From Terriglobia bacterium (GTDB lineage: Bacteria; Acidobacteriota; Terriglobia; JAIQFV01): 64,000 nt of DNA. This document shows positions 56,701-64,000 of the stretch, one piece after another. The translations under genes were made by a program, and so were the position numbers. The stretch's first letter is position 1; every line of letters starts with the position of its first letter. The notes under the pieces were generated by a model that saw only the letters and a list, made by a program, of their open reading frames with translations, was not told where the DNA came from and ran no database searches. The stretch is taken from contig JAIQFV010000005.1 of the NCBI GenBank assembly GCA_020073085.1, positions 62,001 through 126,000 of the forward strand. The letters run 5' to 3'.

Positions 56701-57639
56701 TCAGTTGCTCGGGGCGTAATAGCCCGCTTTGGCATTGACGTTGAGGGGGGGTAGCCCCCGGGGCGGGTTGAGTTTAACTTTGATCTTTCTCCAGTGACCA
56801 TCATGCTGTTCATTCGATGAAACATACCCCAAAACGTACTCGTTCCGAAGTTCGATGGCAATCTTCGTGACGATATCCTCAAGATCGCCCACGCTGTTCA
56901 GGGTGTAGGTGCGTCCTCCGGTGATTTCCGCCAATTCCGTCAGCAGCGCGGGACCCCGCTTTTCTTCGGGCGCATCGGCAAAAGGATTGTAAATGCCAAT
57001 CGCAAACAGTTGGGCGTCCGACTCCTTGACATACTCCTTGACATCCTTCTCGCTGTAGCGGCTGTGGTTGTCGCCTCCGTCGGAAATGATCAGAAGCGCC
57101 TTGCGGGGGTAGCGACCGTGCGCCACCTTCTCGATTCCAAAATAGATCGCATCCAGGAGCGCCGTTTGACCCTTGGCCTTGTCAAAGATCACCTTCTTGG
57201 TAATGTCGTCCACCTGCGACGTAAAATCGTGCTCCAAGTACACCCGGTCGCTGAAACCCACGAGGAAAAATTCATCCTGGGGATTGGCCAGTTTCATGAA
57301 CTGGATGCAGGCTTCACGCGATTTTTCGATCTTGCTGGTCATGCTCCCGCTCGTGTCAAAAATGATCCCAATCGAGATCGGCATGTCCTGGCTGCTGAAA
57401 TGCACGATGCTCTGTTCGATCTTGTCCTCGTAAACGGCGAAGTTATCCTTCTCCAATCCCGTCACAAAACGGTTGATGGAATCCGTCACGGTGGCGTTGA
57501 CCAACACCATCGAGACGTTGACCTGCATTGGCTTTTGAAAGTTGAGCGGTTCGGGTTTGGCCTGCTTGTCGTCGTCCGCCTGCAGGACGGAAAGGGCCGC
57601 CAAGAGGGAGAGAAAAATGAGGGTCTTATGGGGTTTCAT
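56701..57639 (-). CDS. Secreted VWFA-domain protein, paralogue of the downstream gene
   Basis: A 312-residue protein, related along its whole length to the gene at 55630 but far from identical. Signal peptide MKPHKTLIFLSLLAALSVLQA, then MVLVNATVTDSINRFVTGLEKDNFAVYEDKIEQSIVHF, and VWFA with D95, S97, S99 (IIFDTSGSM) and LIISDGGDNHS. The C-terminus NEYVLGYVSSNEQHDG and AKAGYYAPSN match the family tail. The two genes are 84 bases apart in the same direction, and represent an old duplication rather than a recent one. Both may act on the same ligand or form a pair. Confidence 0.92.
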   Translation of the reverse strand: MKPHKTLIFLSLLAALSVLQADDDKQAKPEPLNFQKPMQVNVSMVLVNATVTDSINRFVTGLEKDNFAVYEDKIEQSIVHFSSQDMPISIGIIFDTSGSMTSKIEKSREACIQFMKLANPQDEFFLVGFSDRVYLEHDFTSQVDDITKKVIFDKAKGQTALLDAIYFGIEKVAHGRYPRKALLIISDGGDNHSRYSEKDVKEYVKESDAQLFAIGIYNPFADAPEEKRGPALLTELAEITGGRTYTLNSVGDLEDIVTKIAIELRNEYVLGYVSSNEQHDGHWRKIKVKLNPPRGLPPLNVNAKAGYYAPSN

Positions 57640-57679
57640 CTATCATCTCTCCTGCACACTGTGACTCCCCGCGTCACAT

Positions 57680-57708
57680 TTGTTGCCCCTGGCTGAATAT
57701 GATATATA
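57680..57708 (+). promoter_or_regulatory. Candidate promoter for kdsB-pyrG
   Basis: TTGTTG at 57680-57685, 17 bases and TATATA at 57703-57708; TATACT at 57705-57710 with 19 bases is an alternative. The leader to ATG 57886 would be about 170 bases and contains the inverted repeat at 57716. Confidence 0.4.
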
Positions 57709-57715
57709 CTTTTTA

Positions 57716-57736
57716 GCACAGGGACAATTCCTGTGC
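57716..57736 (+). promoter_or_regulatory. Inverted repeat at the kdsB transcription start
   Basis: GCACAGG and CCTGTGC, perfect seven-base arms around a seven-base loop. It lies where transcription from the candidate promoter would begin, so it may be an operator or a stabilising 5' hairpin. It has the symmetric form of a dimer-binding site. Confidence 0.4.
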
Positions 57737-57885
57737 AACAACTTCGTTTGCGAAAGTTTTCTCTCCTCCGGGCAATGCACCCGCGGGATCACCCGGAGAG
57801 GCCAATTGGGTCCACAATCGTTCACCCGGATGGTTAGCCCGGCAGCGGTATTCGCAACGCCGGATGGGCATCCCCACAGGTCTGA

Positions 57886-58656
57886 ATGAAGCCACAGGTT
57901 CTTGCAGTCATCCCGGCGCGTTACGCCTCCACCCGATTTCCCGGAAAAGTCCTCACTCCCATCGACAACCATCCCATGCTGGAATGGGTCTTCCGGCGTG
58001 TTTCCCAGGCGCAACGCATCACTTCAATTTGCATTGCCACGGATGACCGGCGCGTCGAGGCGGCCGCCAGCGCTTTCGGAGCACAGACCCTGATGACCTC
58101 CAGGCGCCACCATTCAGGCACCGATCGAATCGCCGAGGTGGCGCGCCAGGTCTCGTTTCCGGTGCTGGTCAATGTCCAGGGGGACGAGCCTTTGATTGAG
58201 CCCCGGGCGATCGACGATCTGGTGGCCGGTTTCCTGCGCGCCCGGCGGCGATTTCTTGCAGGAACGCTGAAATCGCCGATCCGCCGCTTGTCCGAGGTTC
58301 GGGATCCCAATGTCGTCAAGGTGGTGACCAATGCCCGGGGCGAGGCCCTCTACTTTTCCCGTTCCCCCATCCCGCACGTGCGCGGGCTGGATCTGCGAGG
58401 CCTGGATTTTTTGAGACAAAACATTTTTTTCAAGCACCTGGGGATCTACATCTACACGCGGGAATTTCTCCTGGAGTGGCCCAGGTTGAAGCCTTCAAAG
58501 GTGGAACTGCTTGAAGCGTTAGAGCAGTTGCGCGTATTGGAAAATGGTTATAAAATGCAGGTCCTTGAAACTTCCTTTTCGTCCCCAAGCGTCGATACAC
58601 CTCGAGACGTCAGCTTCGTCGAAAGAGAGATTGTTCGACGGAAGATCGAATTCTGA
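57886..58656 (+). CDS. kdsB: 3-deoxy-manno-octulosonate cytidylyltransferase
   Basis: A 256-residue enzyme that activates KDO with CTP to CMP-KDO, the donor for the first sugars of the lipopolysaccharide core. It begins with the nucleotide-binding signature [19 protein letters not shown], followed by [12 protein letters not shown] with the metal-binding Asp, and the later region [21 protein letters not shown] typical of KdsB. Length matches the family. Its CTP comes from PyrG, the next gene 65 bases on; that placement is common and meaningful. Weak AGGT ribosome site four bases before ATG. Confidence 0.97.
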   Translation: MKPQVLAVIPARYASTRFPGKVLTPIDNHPMLEWVFRRVSQAQRITSICIATDDRRVEAAASAFGAQTLMTSRRHHSGTDRIAEVARQVSFPVLVNVQGDEPLIEPRAIDDLVAGFLRARRRFLAGTLKSPIRRLSEVRDPNVVKVVTNARGEALYFSRSPIPHVRGLDLRGLDFLRQNIFFKHLGIYIYTREFLLEWPRLKPSKVELLEALEQLRVLENGYKMQVLETSFSSPSVDTPRDVSFVEREIVRRKIEF

Positions 58657-58721
58657 TTTTCCGGGCTCAAAACATGCTCCCGGGGCAGAGCAGTTTTTTT
58701 GATTGCGGAGGAACCACAGCT

Positions 58722-60365
58722 ATGAAGTACATATTTGTCACGGGCGGAGTCGCTTCCGGATTAGGCAAAGGGCTGGCAGCCTCTTCAATCGGCGCGCTCC
58801 TTGAGAGTCGCGGCCTGCATGTGACGTTGATGAAGTTCGATCCCTATCTCAATGTCGACCCGGGGACCATGAGCCCGTTTCAGCATGGGGAAGTTTATGT
58901 CACTGATGATGGGGCGGAGACCGACCTCGATCTGGGGCACTATGAACGCTTCACGAATGCCCGGCTGACCAAGGACCATAATTGGACCACGGGACGGATT
59001 TATGAGCTGATTATCGCCAAAGAGCGTCGGGGTGATTATCTCGGGAAGACCGTGCAAGTGATCCCGCATGTCACCAACGAGATCAAGGCCGCCATCAAGA
59101 AAGTCTCGCACGACGTCGATGTGGTGATCGTCGAGATCGGAGGAACCGTCGGGGACATCGAATCCCAACCTTTTCTCGAGGCCATCCGGCAGATGCGGAA
59201 CGAAATCGGCCGGGAGAATTCCGTCTTTGTTCACCTCACCCTGGTTCCCTTTATCCATGCCTCGGGGGAGTTGAAGACCAAACCGACCCAGCACAGTGTT
59301 AAAGAGCTACGCGGCATCGGGATTCAACCGGATATCCTGCTCTGCCGCACCGACCGGTTCCTTTCCAGGGAGTTGAAGGCGAAGATCTCGTTGTTCTGCA
59401 ATGTCCCCGAAGACTGTGTCATCACGGCGAAGGATGTCGATATCATTTACGAAGTCCCGATCGTTTTCCACCAGGAGGGGCTGGACCGTTGCCTCGTCCA
59501 TCTGTTGAGACTTCCCGAACGGGAGCCGGAGCTGGACCCGTGGCTTGACCTCGTCCTGCGTCTGAGGCACCCCCAGGACGTTGCAGTCATTGGCATCGTC
59601 GGCAAGTACGTGGAATTTGAAGACTCTTACAAGAGCCTGAAGGAAGCGATCGTGCACGGGGGGGTGGCCAACAATCTCCACACCGACATCCGCTGGGTTG
59701 AAGCGGAAGGGATCGAAGGCGATGCCTGGGATGCCCAACTGGCAGGCCTGGATGGAATCCTCGTTCCGGGCGGGTTCGGGAAACGGGGTATTGCGGGCAT
59801 GATCCGGGCGATTGAATTTGCCCGTTCCAGGAAAGTGCCCTTTTTCGGCATCTGCCTGGGAATGCAGTGCGCCGTCATTGAATACGCGCGGAACGTCTGC
59901 GGGCTGGAGGGGGCCGATAGTTCCGAGTTTGATCCCGCCACCCCGCACCGGGTGATTTATAAATTGCGCGAGTTGAAAGGGATCGATGATTTGGGCGGCA
60001 CCATGCGATTGGGGGCGTGGCCGTGCAAACTGGAGCCCGGATCGGTGGCCCATCGGGCCTACGGCGAACTGGAAATCTCAGAGCGGCACCGGCACCGGTA
60101 CGAATTCAACCGCGAGTACGAGGAGACGCTGGTCGCCCACGGATTGAAAATTACGGGGACAAGCCCGGATGGAACCTATGTGGAGACTGTCGAAATCCAG
60201 GACCATCCCTGGTTCTTTGGTTGCCAGTTTCACCCCGAATTCAAGTCGAAGCCAATCCAGCCCCATCCCTTGTTTCGCGCCTTTGTGGCGGCCGCATATC
60301 AGAACCGCACGGCAAGGGCAGGGCACTTGACGGAAGTCCCGGCTGCGGCGAAGGTGCTGCCGTGA
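58722..60365 (+). CDS. pyrG: CTP synthase
   Basis: A 547-residue enzyme that makes CTP from UTP, ATP and glutamine. The N-terminal synthetase domain starts [22 protein letters not shown] (P-loop) and has [19 protein letters not shown]. The C-terminal class I glutaminase domain has the catalytic cysteine in [18 protein letters not shown] and the His-Glu in [14 protein letters not shown] 58722 follows GGAGGA by nine bases; a longer frame from 58674 is rejected. Between kdsB and kdsA it supplies CTP to the KDO pathway and the cell at large. Confidence 0.98.
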   Translation: MKYIFVTGGVASGLGKGLAASSIGALLESRGLHVTLMKFDPYLNVDPGTMSPFQHGEVYVTDDGAETDLDLGHYERFTNARLTKDHNWTTGRIYELIIAKERRGDYLGKTVQVIPHVTNEIKAAIKKVSHDVDVVIVEIGGTVGDIESQPFLEAIRQMRNEIGRENSVFVHLTLVPFIHASGELKTKPTQHSVKELRGIGIQPDILLCRTDRFLSRELKAKISLFCNVPEDCVITAKDVDIIYEVPIVFHQEGLDRCLVHLLRLPEREPELDPWLDLVLRLRHPQDVAVIGIVGKYVEFEDSYKSLKEAIVHGGVANNLHTDIRWVEAEGIEGDAWDAQLAGLDGILVPGGFGKRGIAGMIRAIEFARSRKVPFFGICLGMQCAVIEYARNVCGLEGADSSEFDPATPHRVIYKLRELKGIDDLGGTMRLGAWPCKLEPGSVAHRAYGELEISERHRHRYEFNREYEETLVAHGLKITGTSPDGTYVETVEIQDHPWFFGCQFHPEFKSKPIQPHPLFRAFVAAAYQNRTARAGHLTEVPAAAKVLP

Positions 60366-60373
60366 GCTAAGAG

Positions 60374-60592
60374 AAATTCCAAAATCCAAATAGATTCCAA
60401 ATTTCAAAAACCAAGCTTCAAACCTCAAGCAACAACTAAGTGGAATCGCCCAATTTCATCTTCACAACGGGCCGCATTGGTTAGACCGCAAATGAGATGA
60501 AACGACTTTGCATTGTGAATTGGGTTTAAAGCTCCGCTGGAAGTTAAGGTTTGTGGTTTTGACTTCCGTGTGGTAATTGGAATTTGGAATTT
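60374..60592. repeat. AATTCC-type heptad element with inverted arm between pyrG and kdsA
   Basis: After the pyrG stop, 60374-60440 reads as a loose heptad series (AAATTCC, AAAATCC, then AAATTTC, AAAAACC, AAGCTTC, AAACCTC and AAGCAAC), with one 11-base unit. At 60572-60592 the reverse complement type appears: GGTAATT, GGAATTT, GGAATTT. Between them lie short inverted pieces: CCCAATT with AATTGGG, TCATCT with AGATGA and TCACAA with TTGTGA. The element fills the 266-base gap and is AT-rich compared with its neighbours. It interrupts an otherwise tight gene series. Confidence 0.6.
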
Positions 60593-60631
60593 TTGTCGAA
60601 CGCTCCTGACATGTGGTCTAATGTGTTCCCA

Positions 60632-61465
60632 ATGACGCGATCCTTCACAGTCGGCGATTTCAAGATTGGCAACCGTCAGCCACTGTTCCTAGTGGCGGGT
60701 CCGTGCGTGATTGAAAGTGAGCGGCACGCGATGCGGATGGCGGAATCGATCGCGCAGATCTGCTCCGACCTGAAGGTCCATTACATCTTCAAGGCCTCCT
60801 ACGACAAGGCCAACCGCACCTCGGTCCACTCGTTCCGGGGTCCGGGTTTGAAGAAGGGGCTTTCCGTTCTGATGAGGATCAAGCGCTCCCTCCACCTGCC
60901 GTTGCTCACTGACATCCATGAAATCTCGCACGTGGGGCCAGCCGCCGAAGTGTGCGATGTGTTGCAGATTCCCGCCTTTCTTTGCCGTCAAACCGATCTG
61001 CTGGTGGCGGCCGGAAAGTCCGGGCGGGCCATTAATATAAAGAAAGGGCAATTCGTGGCGCCCTGGGAAATTCGTCATGCCGTGGAAAAGGTGCGTTCCG
61101 CAGGCAACGAAAAGATCATGGTGACCGAGCGCGGCGCCATGTTTGGCTACAACAACCTGGTCGTGGACATGCGCTCCATTCCGATCATGCAGGAGATCGG
61201 ATATCCGGTGGTCTTCGACGCGACCCACAGTGTTCAAATTCCGGCGGGAGCGGGGAACGCCTCCAGCGGGCAGGCCCAGTTCATTCCACACCTGGCGCGG
61301 GCCGCCGTGGCCGCCGGCATTGATGGCATCTTCATGGAGGTTCACGACCACCCCGAGAAGGCACTCAGTGATGGCCCCAACGCCCTTCATCTCAAGCTTC
61401 TTCCGGGACTCCTGAAAACCTTGCTTGAGATCAGTCACATCGTGAAAGCTGAAGTCAAGGCATGA
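60632..61465 (+). CDS. kdsA: KDO-8-phosphate synthase, metal-dependent (class II)
   Basis: A 277-residue aldolase that condenses phosphoenolpyruvate with arabinose 5-phosphate to KDO-8-P. It has LVAGPCVIES (C25), FKASYDKANRTS, FRGPGL, IPAFLCRQTDLL, DATHSVQ, a Glu in FMEVHDHPE and ALSDGPN. The cysteine in AGPC, with His, Glu and Asp in these later motifs, matches the metal site of the Aquifex-type (class II) enzyme; metal-independent E. coli KdsA has Asn there. I use ATG 60632; ATG 60611 is also possible and neither has a strong ribosome site. Ends in an ATGA overlap with kdsD. Confidence 0.96.
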   Translation: MTRSFTVGDFKIGNRQPLFLVAGPCVIESERHAMRMAESIAQICSDLKVHYIFKASYDKANRTSVHSFRGPGLKKGLSVLMRIKRSLHLPLLTDIHEISHVGPAAEVCDVLQIPAFLCRQTDLLVAAGKSGRAINIKKGQFVAPWEIRHAVEKVRSAGNEKIMVTERGAMFGYNNLVVDMRSIPIMQEIGYPVVFDATHSVQIPAGAGNASSGQAQFIPHLARAAVAAGIDGIFMEVHDHPEKALSDGPNALHLKLLPGLLKTLLEISHIVKAEVKA

Positions 61466-62418
61466 GCATCGAATCCGCCAGGAGATTTCTCGCCATTGAG
61501 GCCGAAGCGATCATGGAGCTGATTGCCCGGCTGGATCGCAGTTTCACGCAAGCGGTGGATTTGATCGAAGCCTGCAAAGGGCGGGTCGTCATCACCGGAA
61601 TCGGGAAGAGCGGCATCATTGCTCAAAAAATCTCCGCCACCCTCTCATCAACCGGCACCCCCTCGCTGTTTCTGCATCCCGCTGAAGCCGTGCACGGCGA
61701 TCTCGGCCGCATGGTGGCGGGAGACCTGGTGCTGGCGCTTTCTTACAGCGGGGAGACCGAAGAGATTCTGTTGCTTCTCGACACCCTCAAGCGTCTGGGC
61801 ATCCCGCTGATCGCAATGTCCGGGAGTTTGGATTCGACCCTCGCCGAAGCCAGTGACGTCGTCCTTGATGTGTCGATCAAGAAGGAAGCGTGTCCCCTCG
61901 GACTGGCACCCACCGCGTCCACCACGGCAATGCTCGCGCTGGGAGACGCGCTGGCCCTGGCGGTCCTCGAACGCCGGGGTTTCACTGAAGAAGATTTTGC
62001 CGCCCTTCATCCCGCCGGTGGGCTGGGACGAAAACTAATGCGGGTCGAGAACCTGATGCACAGCGGTGACGCCCTGCCGAAGGTCAAGGCCGACACTCGG
62101 ATGAGTGAGGTAATCTATGAAATCTCGAAGAAGGGGCTGGGAATGACGAGTGTCGTCGATGGGGATGACCACCTGGTGGGGATCATCACGGACGGCGACC
62201 TTCGTCGACTCCTGGAACGCGGCGACCAGATTCTTTCTAAGACGGCAGGTGAGGCCATGCATCCCCGCCCGCTCACCATTCATCGGCGGGAATTTGCCAC
62301 CCATGCTCTGAATCTGATGGAACAACAGAAAATCACCTCGCTCATCATCGTCAATGAGACCCGGTGCGTTGAAGGCGTCCTTCATATCCACGATCTCTGG
62401 CGGACAGAGATGTTTTGA
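61462..62418 (+). CDS. kdsD: Arabinose-5-phosphate isomerase
   Basis: A 318-residue enzyme that makes arabinose 5-phosphate from ribulose 5-phosphate, the substrate of KdsA. The SIS domain shows VITGIGKSGIIAQKI, HPAEAVHGDLGRM, LALSYSGETEE and the PLGLAPTASTT phrase; two CBS domains follow (ENLMHSGDALPKV..., DGDLRRLLERGDQI, and EAMHPRPLTIHR). Length matches KdsD/GutQ. It starts inside the kdsA stop (ATGA), so both are translated together. Confidence 0.96.
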   Translation: MSIESARRFLAIEAEAIMELIARLDRSFTQAVDLIEACKGRVVITGIGKSGIIAQKISATLSSTGTPSLFLHPAEAVHGDLGRMVAGDLVLALSYSGETEEILLLLDTLKRLGIPLIAMSGSLDSTLAEASDVVLDVSIKKEACPLGLAPTASTTAMLALGDALALAVLERRGFTEEDFAALHPAGGLGRKLMRVENLMHSGDALPKVKADTRMSEVIYEISKKGLGMTSVVDGDDHLVGIITDGDLRRLLERGDQILSKTAGEAMHPRPLTIHRREFATHALNLMEQQKITSLIIVNETRCVEGVLHIHDLWRTEMF

Positions 62419-62532
62419 ACCAGCGGGGGCCCCCCTCGGCCGAGGCTTCCGGCGCGTCCGCCCTCGTGCGGAGGACCCCTGTCCCTCGTGGGCCGTAGCG
62501 TTGAATGATCTGTTCTTTCGAGCGACTTTCAA

Positions 62533-63072
62533 ATGTCAAGACTCCCCAAGAAGATTTTGACCCGCCTCAAGAAAATCAAGTTGCTGGTGTTCGATGTGGA
62601 TGGCGTTTTAACTCCCGGAGACATCCTGGTTCATCCGGACGGGAGTGAGTCCAAGAGCTTTGACGTGCGGGATGGAATTGCGATCCGGTTTGCCCATCAG
62701 GCCGGCTTGCAGCTGGGTTTGCTTTCTGGAAGATTCTCTGAAGCCGTGGCGCAGCGCGCGCAGGACCTGGGGGTTGAAATTTGCGTTCAGGGATCGGTAG
62801 GGAAGAAGCCCGATTTCCTGGGAATCCTTGAGAAGCTCACTTTGACGCCCGAGGAAGCGGCTTACGTTGGAGACGACATTGTCGACCTTCCGGTCCTGCG
62901 CCTCGCCGGTTTTGCTGCGACCGTCGCCGATGGTTGCCCCGAGGCCCGGGAAGTGGCGCATTACATCACCAGGGCTCATGGGGGACACGGGGCCGCGAGG
63001 GAAATCATCGAGCTTGTCCTGAAAGCGCAGGACCGCTGGAATGGAGTGGTTCAGCAATTCCTCGAGGATTAG
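62533..63072 (+). CDS. kdsC: KDO-8-phosphate phosphatase
   Basis: A 179-residue HAD-family phosphatase. The N-terminal motif KLLVFDVDGVLTPGDI has nucleophile D21 and acid D23; then SFDVRDGIAIRFA, a Ser in GLLSGRFSEAVAQRA, a Lys in GKKPDFLGIL and YVGDDIVDLPVL for magnesium. It lacks a large cap, as in tetrameric KdsC/YrbI enzymes. It removes phosphate from KDO-8-P to give KDO. It is 115 bases after kdsD, and completes the KDO block. The lpt genes that often follow kdsC are absent. Confidence 0.95.
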   Translation: MSRLPKKILTRLKKIKLLVFDVDGVLTPGDILVHPDGSESKSFDVRDGIAIRFAHQAGLQLGLLSGRFSEAVAQRAQDLGVEICVQGSVGKKPDFLGILEKLTLTPEEAAYVGDDIVDLPVLRLAGFAATVADGCPEAREVAHYITRAHGGHGAAREIIELVLKAQDRWNGVVQQFLED

Positions 63073-63597
63073 AGCCGCTCTCGTGTGGCTTGGGACATGA
63101 ATCGAAAGGGCGGCAACGGATCCGTTCCGGCTGCTTGCCGCGAATTCGCCCACCGGAAACTGGCGAGGAAATGCGCTTCAGCGAGCACCCCCGGGAAGGC
63201 TCCGACGCATCGTGCTTCTCGCAATATAACCGTGGATTCAACTTGATTTTGACTCTGCAACGGTCTACACTTCTGCATGGTCAGACGACCTCCCTTAACC
63301 GACAATCCTTTCATTGATCGCCTGGCCCACATAAGCAAATAGGGCTTTCCCTCTCTCATAAAATTTTCTCCGGTCATTTGCGTTGGGAGTTCGCATTTTC
63401 CGCGCTGGATGCATTGCTCCGCCCGCGGGGAGCCGACCCGCTTGACGTGGGGCAAAGGTGTCCTTTTTTGTTGGGGAGGCATCCTTATTCCTAATCTATT
63501 TCGACGAAGCGTTGAATGTTGACACCGCAGTTCTTCCTTCCTCGCTGGCCGCATTGGGCAGGCAATAGAGGAATGATGAGAGAGGAGAGGTTTTCAT
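63073..63597. other. Long non-coding stretch between kdsC and the Ser/Thr kinase gene
   Basis: The 525 bases contain a promoter candidate (see separate entry) but no gene, repeat or clear terminator that I can support. Reading frames within it are short or opposite and lack protein-like composition. Confidence 0.5.
63243..63271 (+). promoter_or_regulatory. Candidate promoter for the Ser/Thr kinase
   Basis: TTGATT at 63243-63248, 17 bases and TACACT at 63266-63271. If used, the leader to ATG 63598 would be about 320 bases, unusually long for this window. Confidence 0.4.
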
Positions 63598-64000
63598 ATG
63601 GTGGTCGAAACATTGGAGAACCCTTCGCTGCTCGGTCTCGAATTGGGTCACTACCGCATTGCCGAGAAGATCGGCCAGGGTGGGATGGGAGAGGTGTATC
63701 GTGCGCAGGACGAACACCTCAATCGCGAGGTGGCGATCAAAGTCCTCCCCCCCGGAACCTTGGTCGACGAGGCATCCCGCAAGAAATTTCGCAACGAGGC
63801 GCTGGCTCTCTCCCAGCTGAACCATCCCAACATCGCCACCATCCATGATTTTGATACGCAGCAGGGAGTGGACTATCTGGTGATGGAGTACATCCCGGGC
63901 ATGTCCCTCAGCGAGAAACTGGGGACGGGACCGCTGACCATCGAGGAAACCACGAGCCTCGGCCCACAACTGGCTGCGGGGATGATGGCGGCGCACGAAC
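63598..64000 (+). CDS. Serine/threonine protein kinase (3' end outside window)
   Basis: The first 134 residues of a Hanks-type (Pkn) kinase, continuing past the window. The glycine loop is IGQGGMGEVYRAQD, the ATP lysine is in EVAIKVLPPG, the alpha-C glutamate lies in FRNEALALSQLNHPNI and the hinge reads VDYLVMEYIPGMSL. The catalytic loop and any membrane helix, TPR or WD40 domain lie beyond the edge. The N-terminus LENPSLLGLELGHYRIAEKIGQ is typical of acidobacterial Pkn proteins. GGAGAGG lies about eight bases before ATG 63598. Confidence 0.95.
   Translation, partial: MVVETLENPSLLGLELGHYRIAEKIGQGGMGEVYRAQDEHLNREVAIKVLPPGTLVDEASRKKFRNEALALSQLNHPNIATIHDFDTQQGVDYLVMEYIPGMSLSEKLGTGPLTIEETTSLGPQLAAGMMAAHE

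Noticed and set aside
58674-58721. Extended start of pyrG
   Set aside because: CTP synthase conserved sequence starts at [13 protein letters not shown], and a good ribosome site lies directly before ATG 58722.
1-64000. tRNA, rRNA or tmRNA genes
   Set aside because: I looked for T-arm and acceptor patterns and for rRNA stretches in the gaps and saw none; a covariance search would be the decisive test.
1-64000. Insertion sequences, prophage or integrase genes
   Set aside because: No transposase, integrase or phage structural protein is recognisable among the frames; the repeats lack terminal inverted repeats with target duplications.

Overview
The window looks like a core chromosomal stretch of a Gram-negative bacterium, most probably Acidobacteriota. 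The Gram-negative envelope is shown by a complete KDO branch (kdsB, kdsA, kdsD, kdsC), a BamD-like lipoprotein, Slt, TatA/TatC, DegP and CtpA. The acidobacterial assignment rests mainly on two tandem secreted VWFA proteins of the type known as the VWFA-related acidobacterial domain family (TIGR03436), supported by ECF sigma/anti-sigma pairs, a Pkn-type Ser/Thr kinase and an M14 peptidase of a kind common in that phylum. The lineage is inferred; no rRNA or tRNA gene is present to test it. I saw no phage, insertion sequence, CRISPR or plasmid gene.

Layout. 1-9.5 kb: Slt (5' end missing), an aminotransferase, a reverse-strand ECF sigma/anti-sigma/secreted protein group, aroC, def, and fmt pointing towards def. 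9.5-24.6 kb: a long forward series: PASTA protein, rpe, bamD, a response regulator with a long disordered tail, valS, birA, coaX, an unknown protein coupled to an RlmD-like methyltransferase, and comEC. 24.8-36.9 kb: mostly envelope proteolysis and export (M14 peptidase, CtpA, tatA-tatC-M28 lipoprotein, a peptidoglycan-binding protein, a glycine-zipper protein, DegP/HtrA), then an EamA transporter, a CDP-alcohol phosphatidyltransferase and greA. 37-45.6 kb: a polysaccharide flippase, an M50 protease, HU, DUF420, dcd, a peroxiredoxin-like protein, gamma carbonic anhydrase, hisS and trpD. 45.6-48.4 kb: a reverse-strand envelope-stress module in which an ECF sigma/anti-sigma pair is flanked by two Spy/CpxP-like periplasmic proteins. 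48.6-55.4 kb: a two-gene ABC exporter with heterodimer signatures, an OPT transporter and an RsuA/RluB-type pseudouridine synthase. 55.6-57.6 kb: the VWFA pair. 57.9-63.1 kb: kdsB-pyrG-kdsA-kdsD-kdsC. 63.6 kb to the end: the start of a Ser/Thr kinase.

How the genes fit together. Much of the window builds and polices the envelope. pyrG supplies the CTP used by KdsB to activate the KDO whose precursors come from KdsD, KdsA and KdsC; BamD assembles outer-membrane proteins; DegP, CtpA, the Spy-like proteins and the ECF modules deal with misfolded envelope proteins. Five gene pairs overlap by four bases (ATGA or GTGA), implying translational coupling. Several promoters have recognisable housekeeping form (TTGACN, 17-18 bases, TAGAAT-like or extended TGCTATAAT).

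The most unusual content is between genes. Three unrelated 7-base repeat families (GCTGANN, GACACCT, and a looser AATTCC type) each occur as a short array on one side of an intergenic spacer with the reverse-complement array on the other side. The GCTGANN family occurs at five places, and at two of them (fmt and the second ABC gene) the last heptad ends exactly 12 bases before a start codon that has no Shine-Dalgarno sequence. I regard these as the best candidate for something not previously described; their function is unknown.
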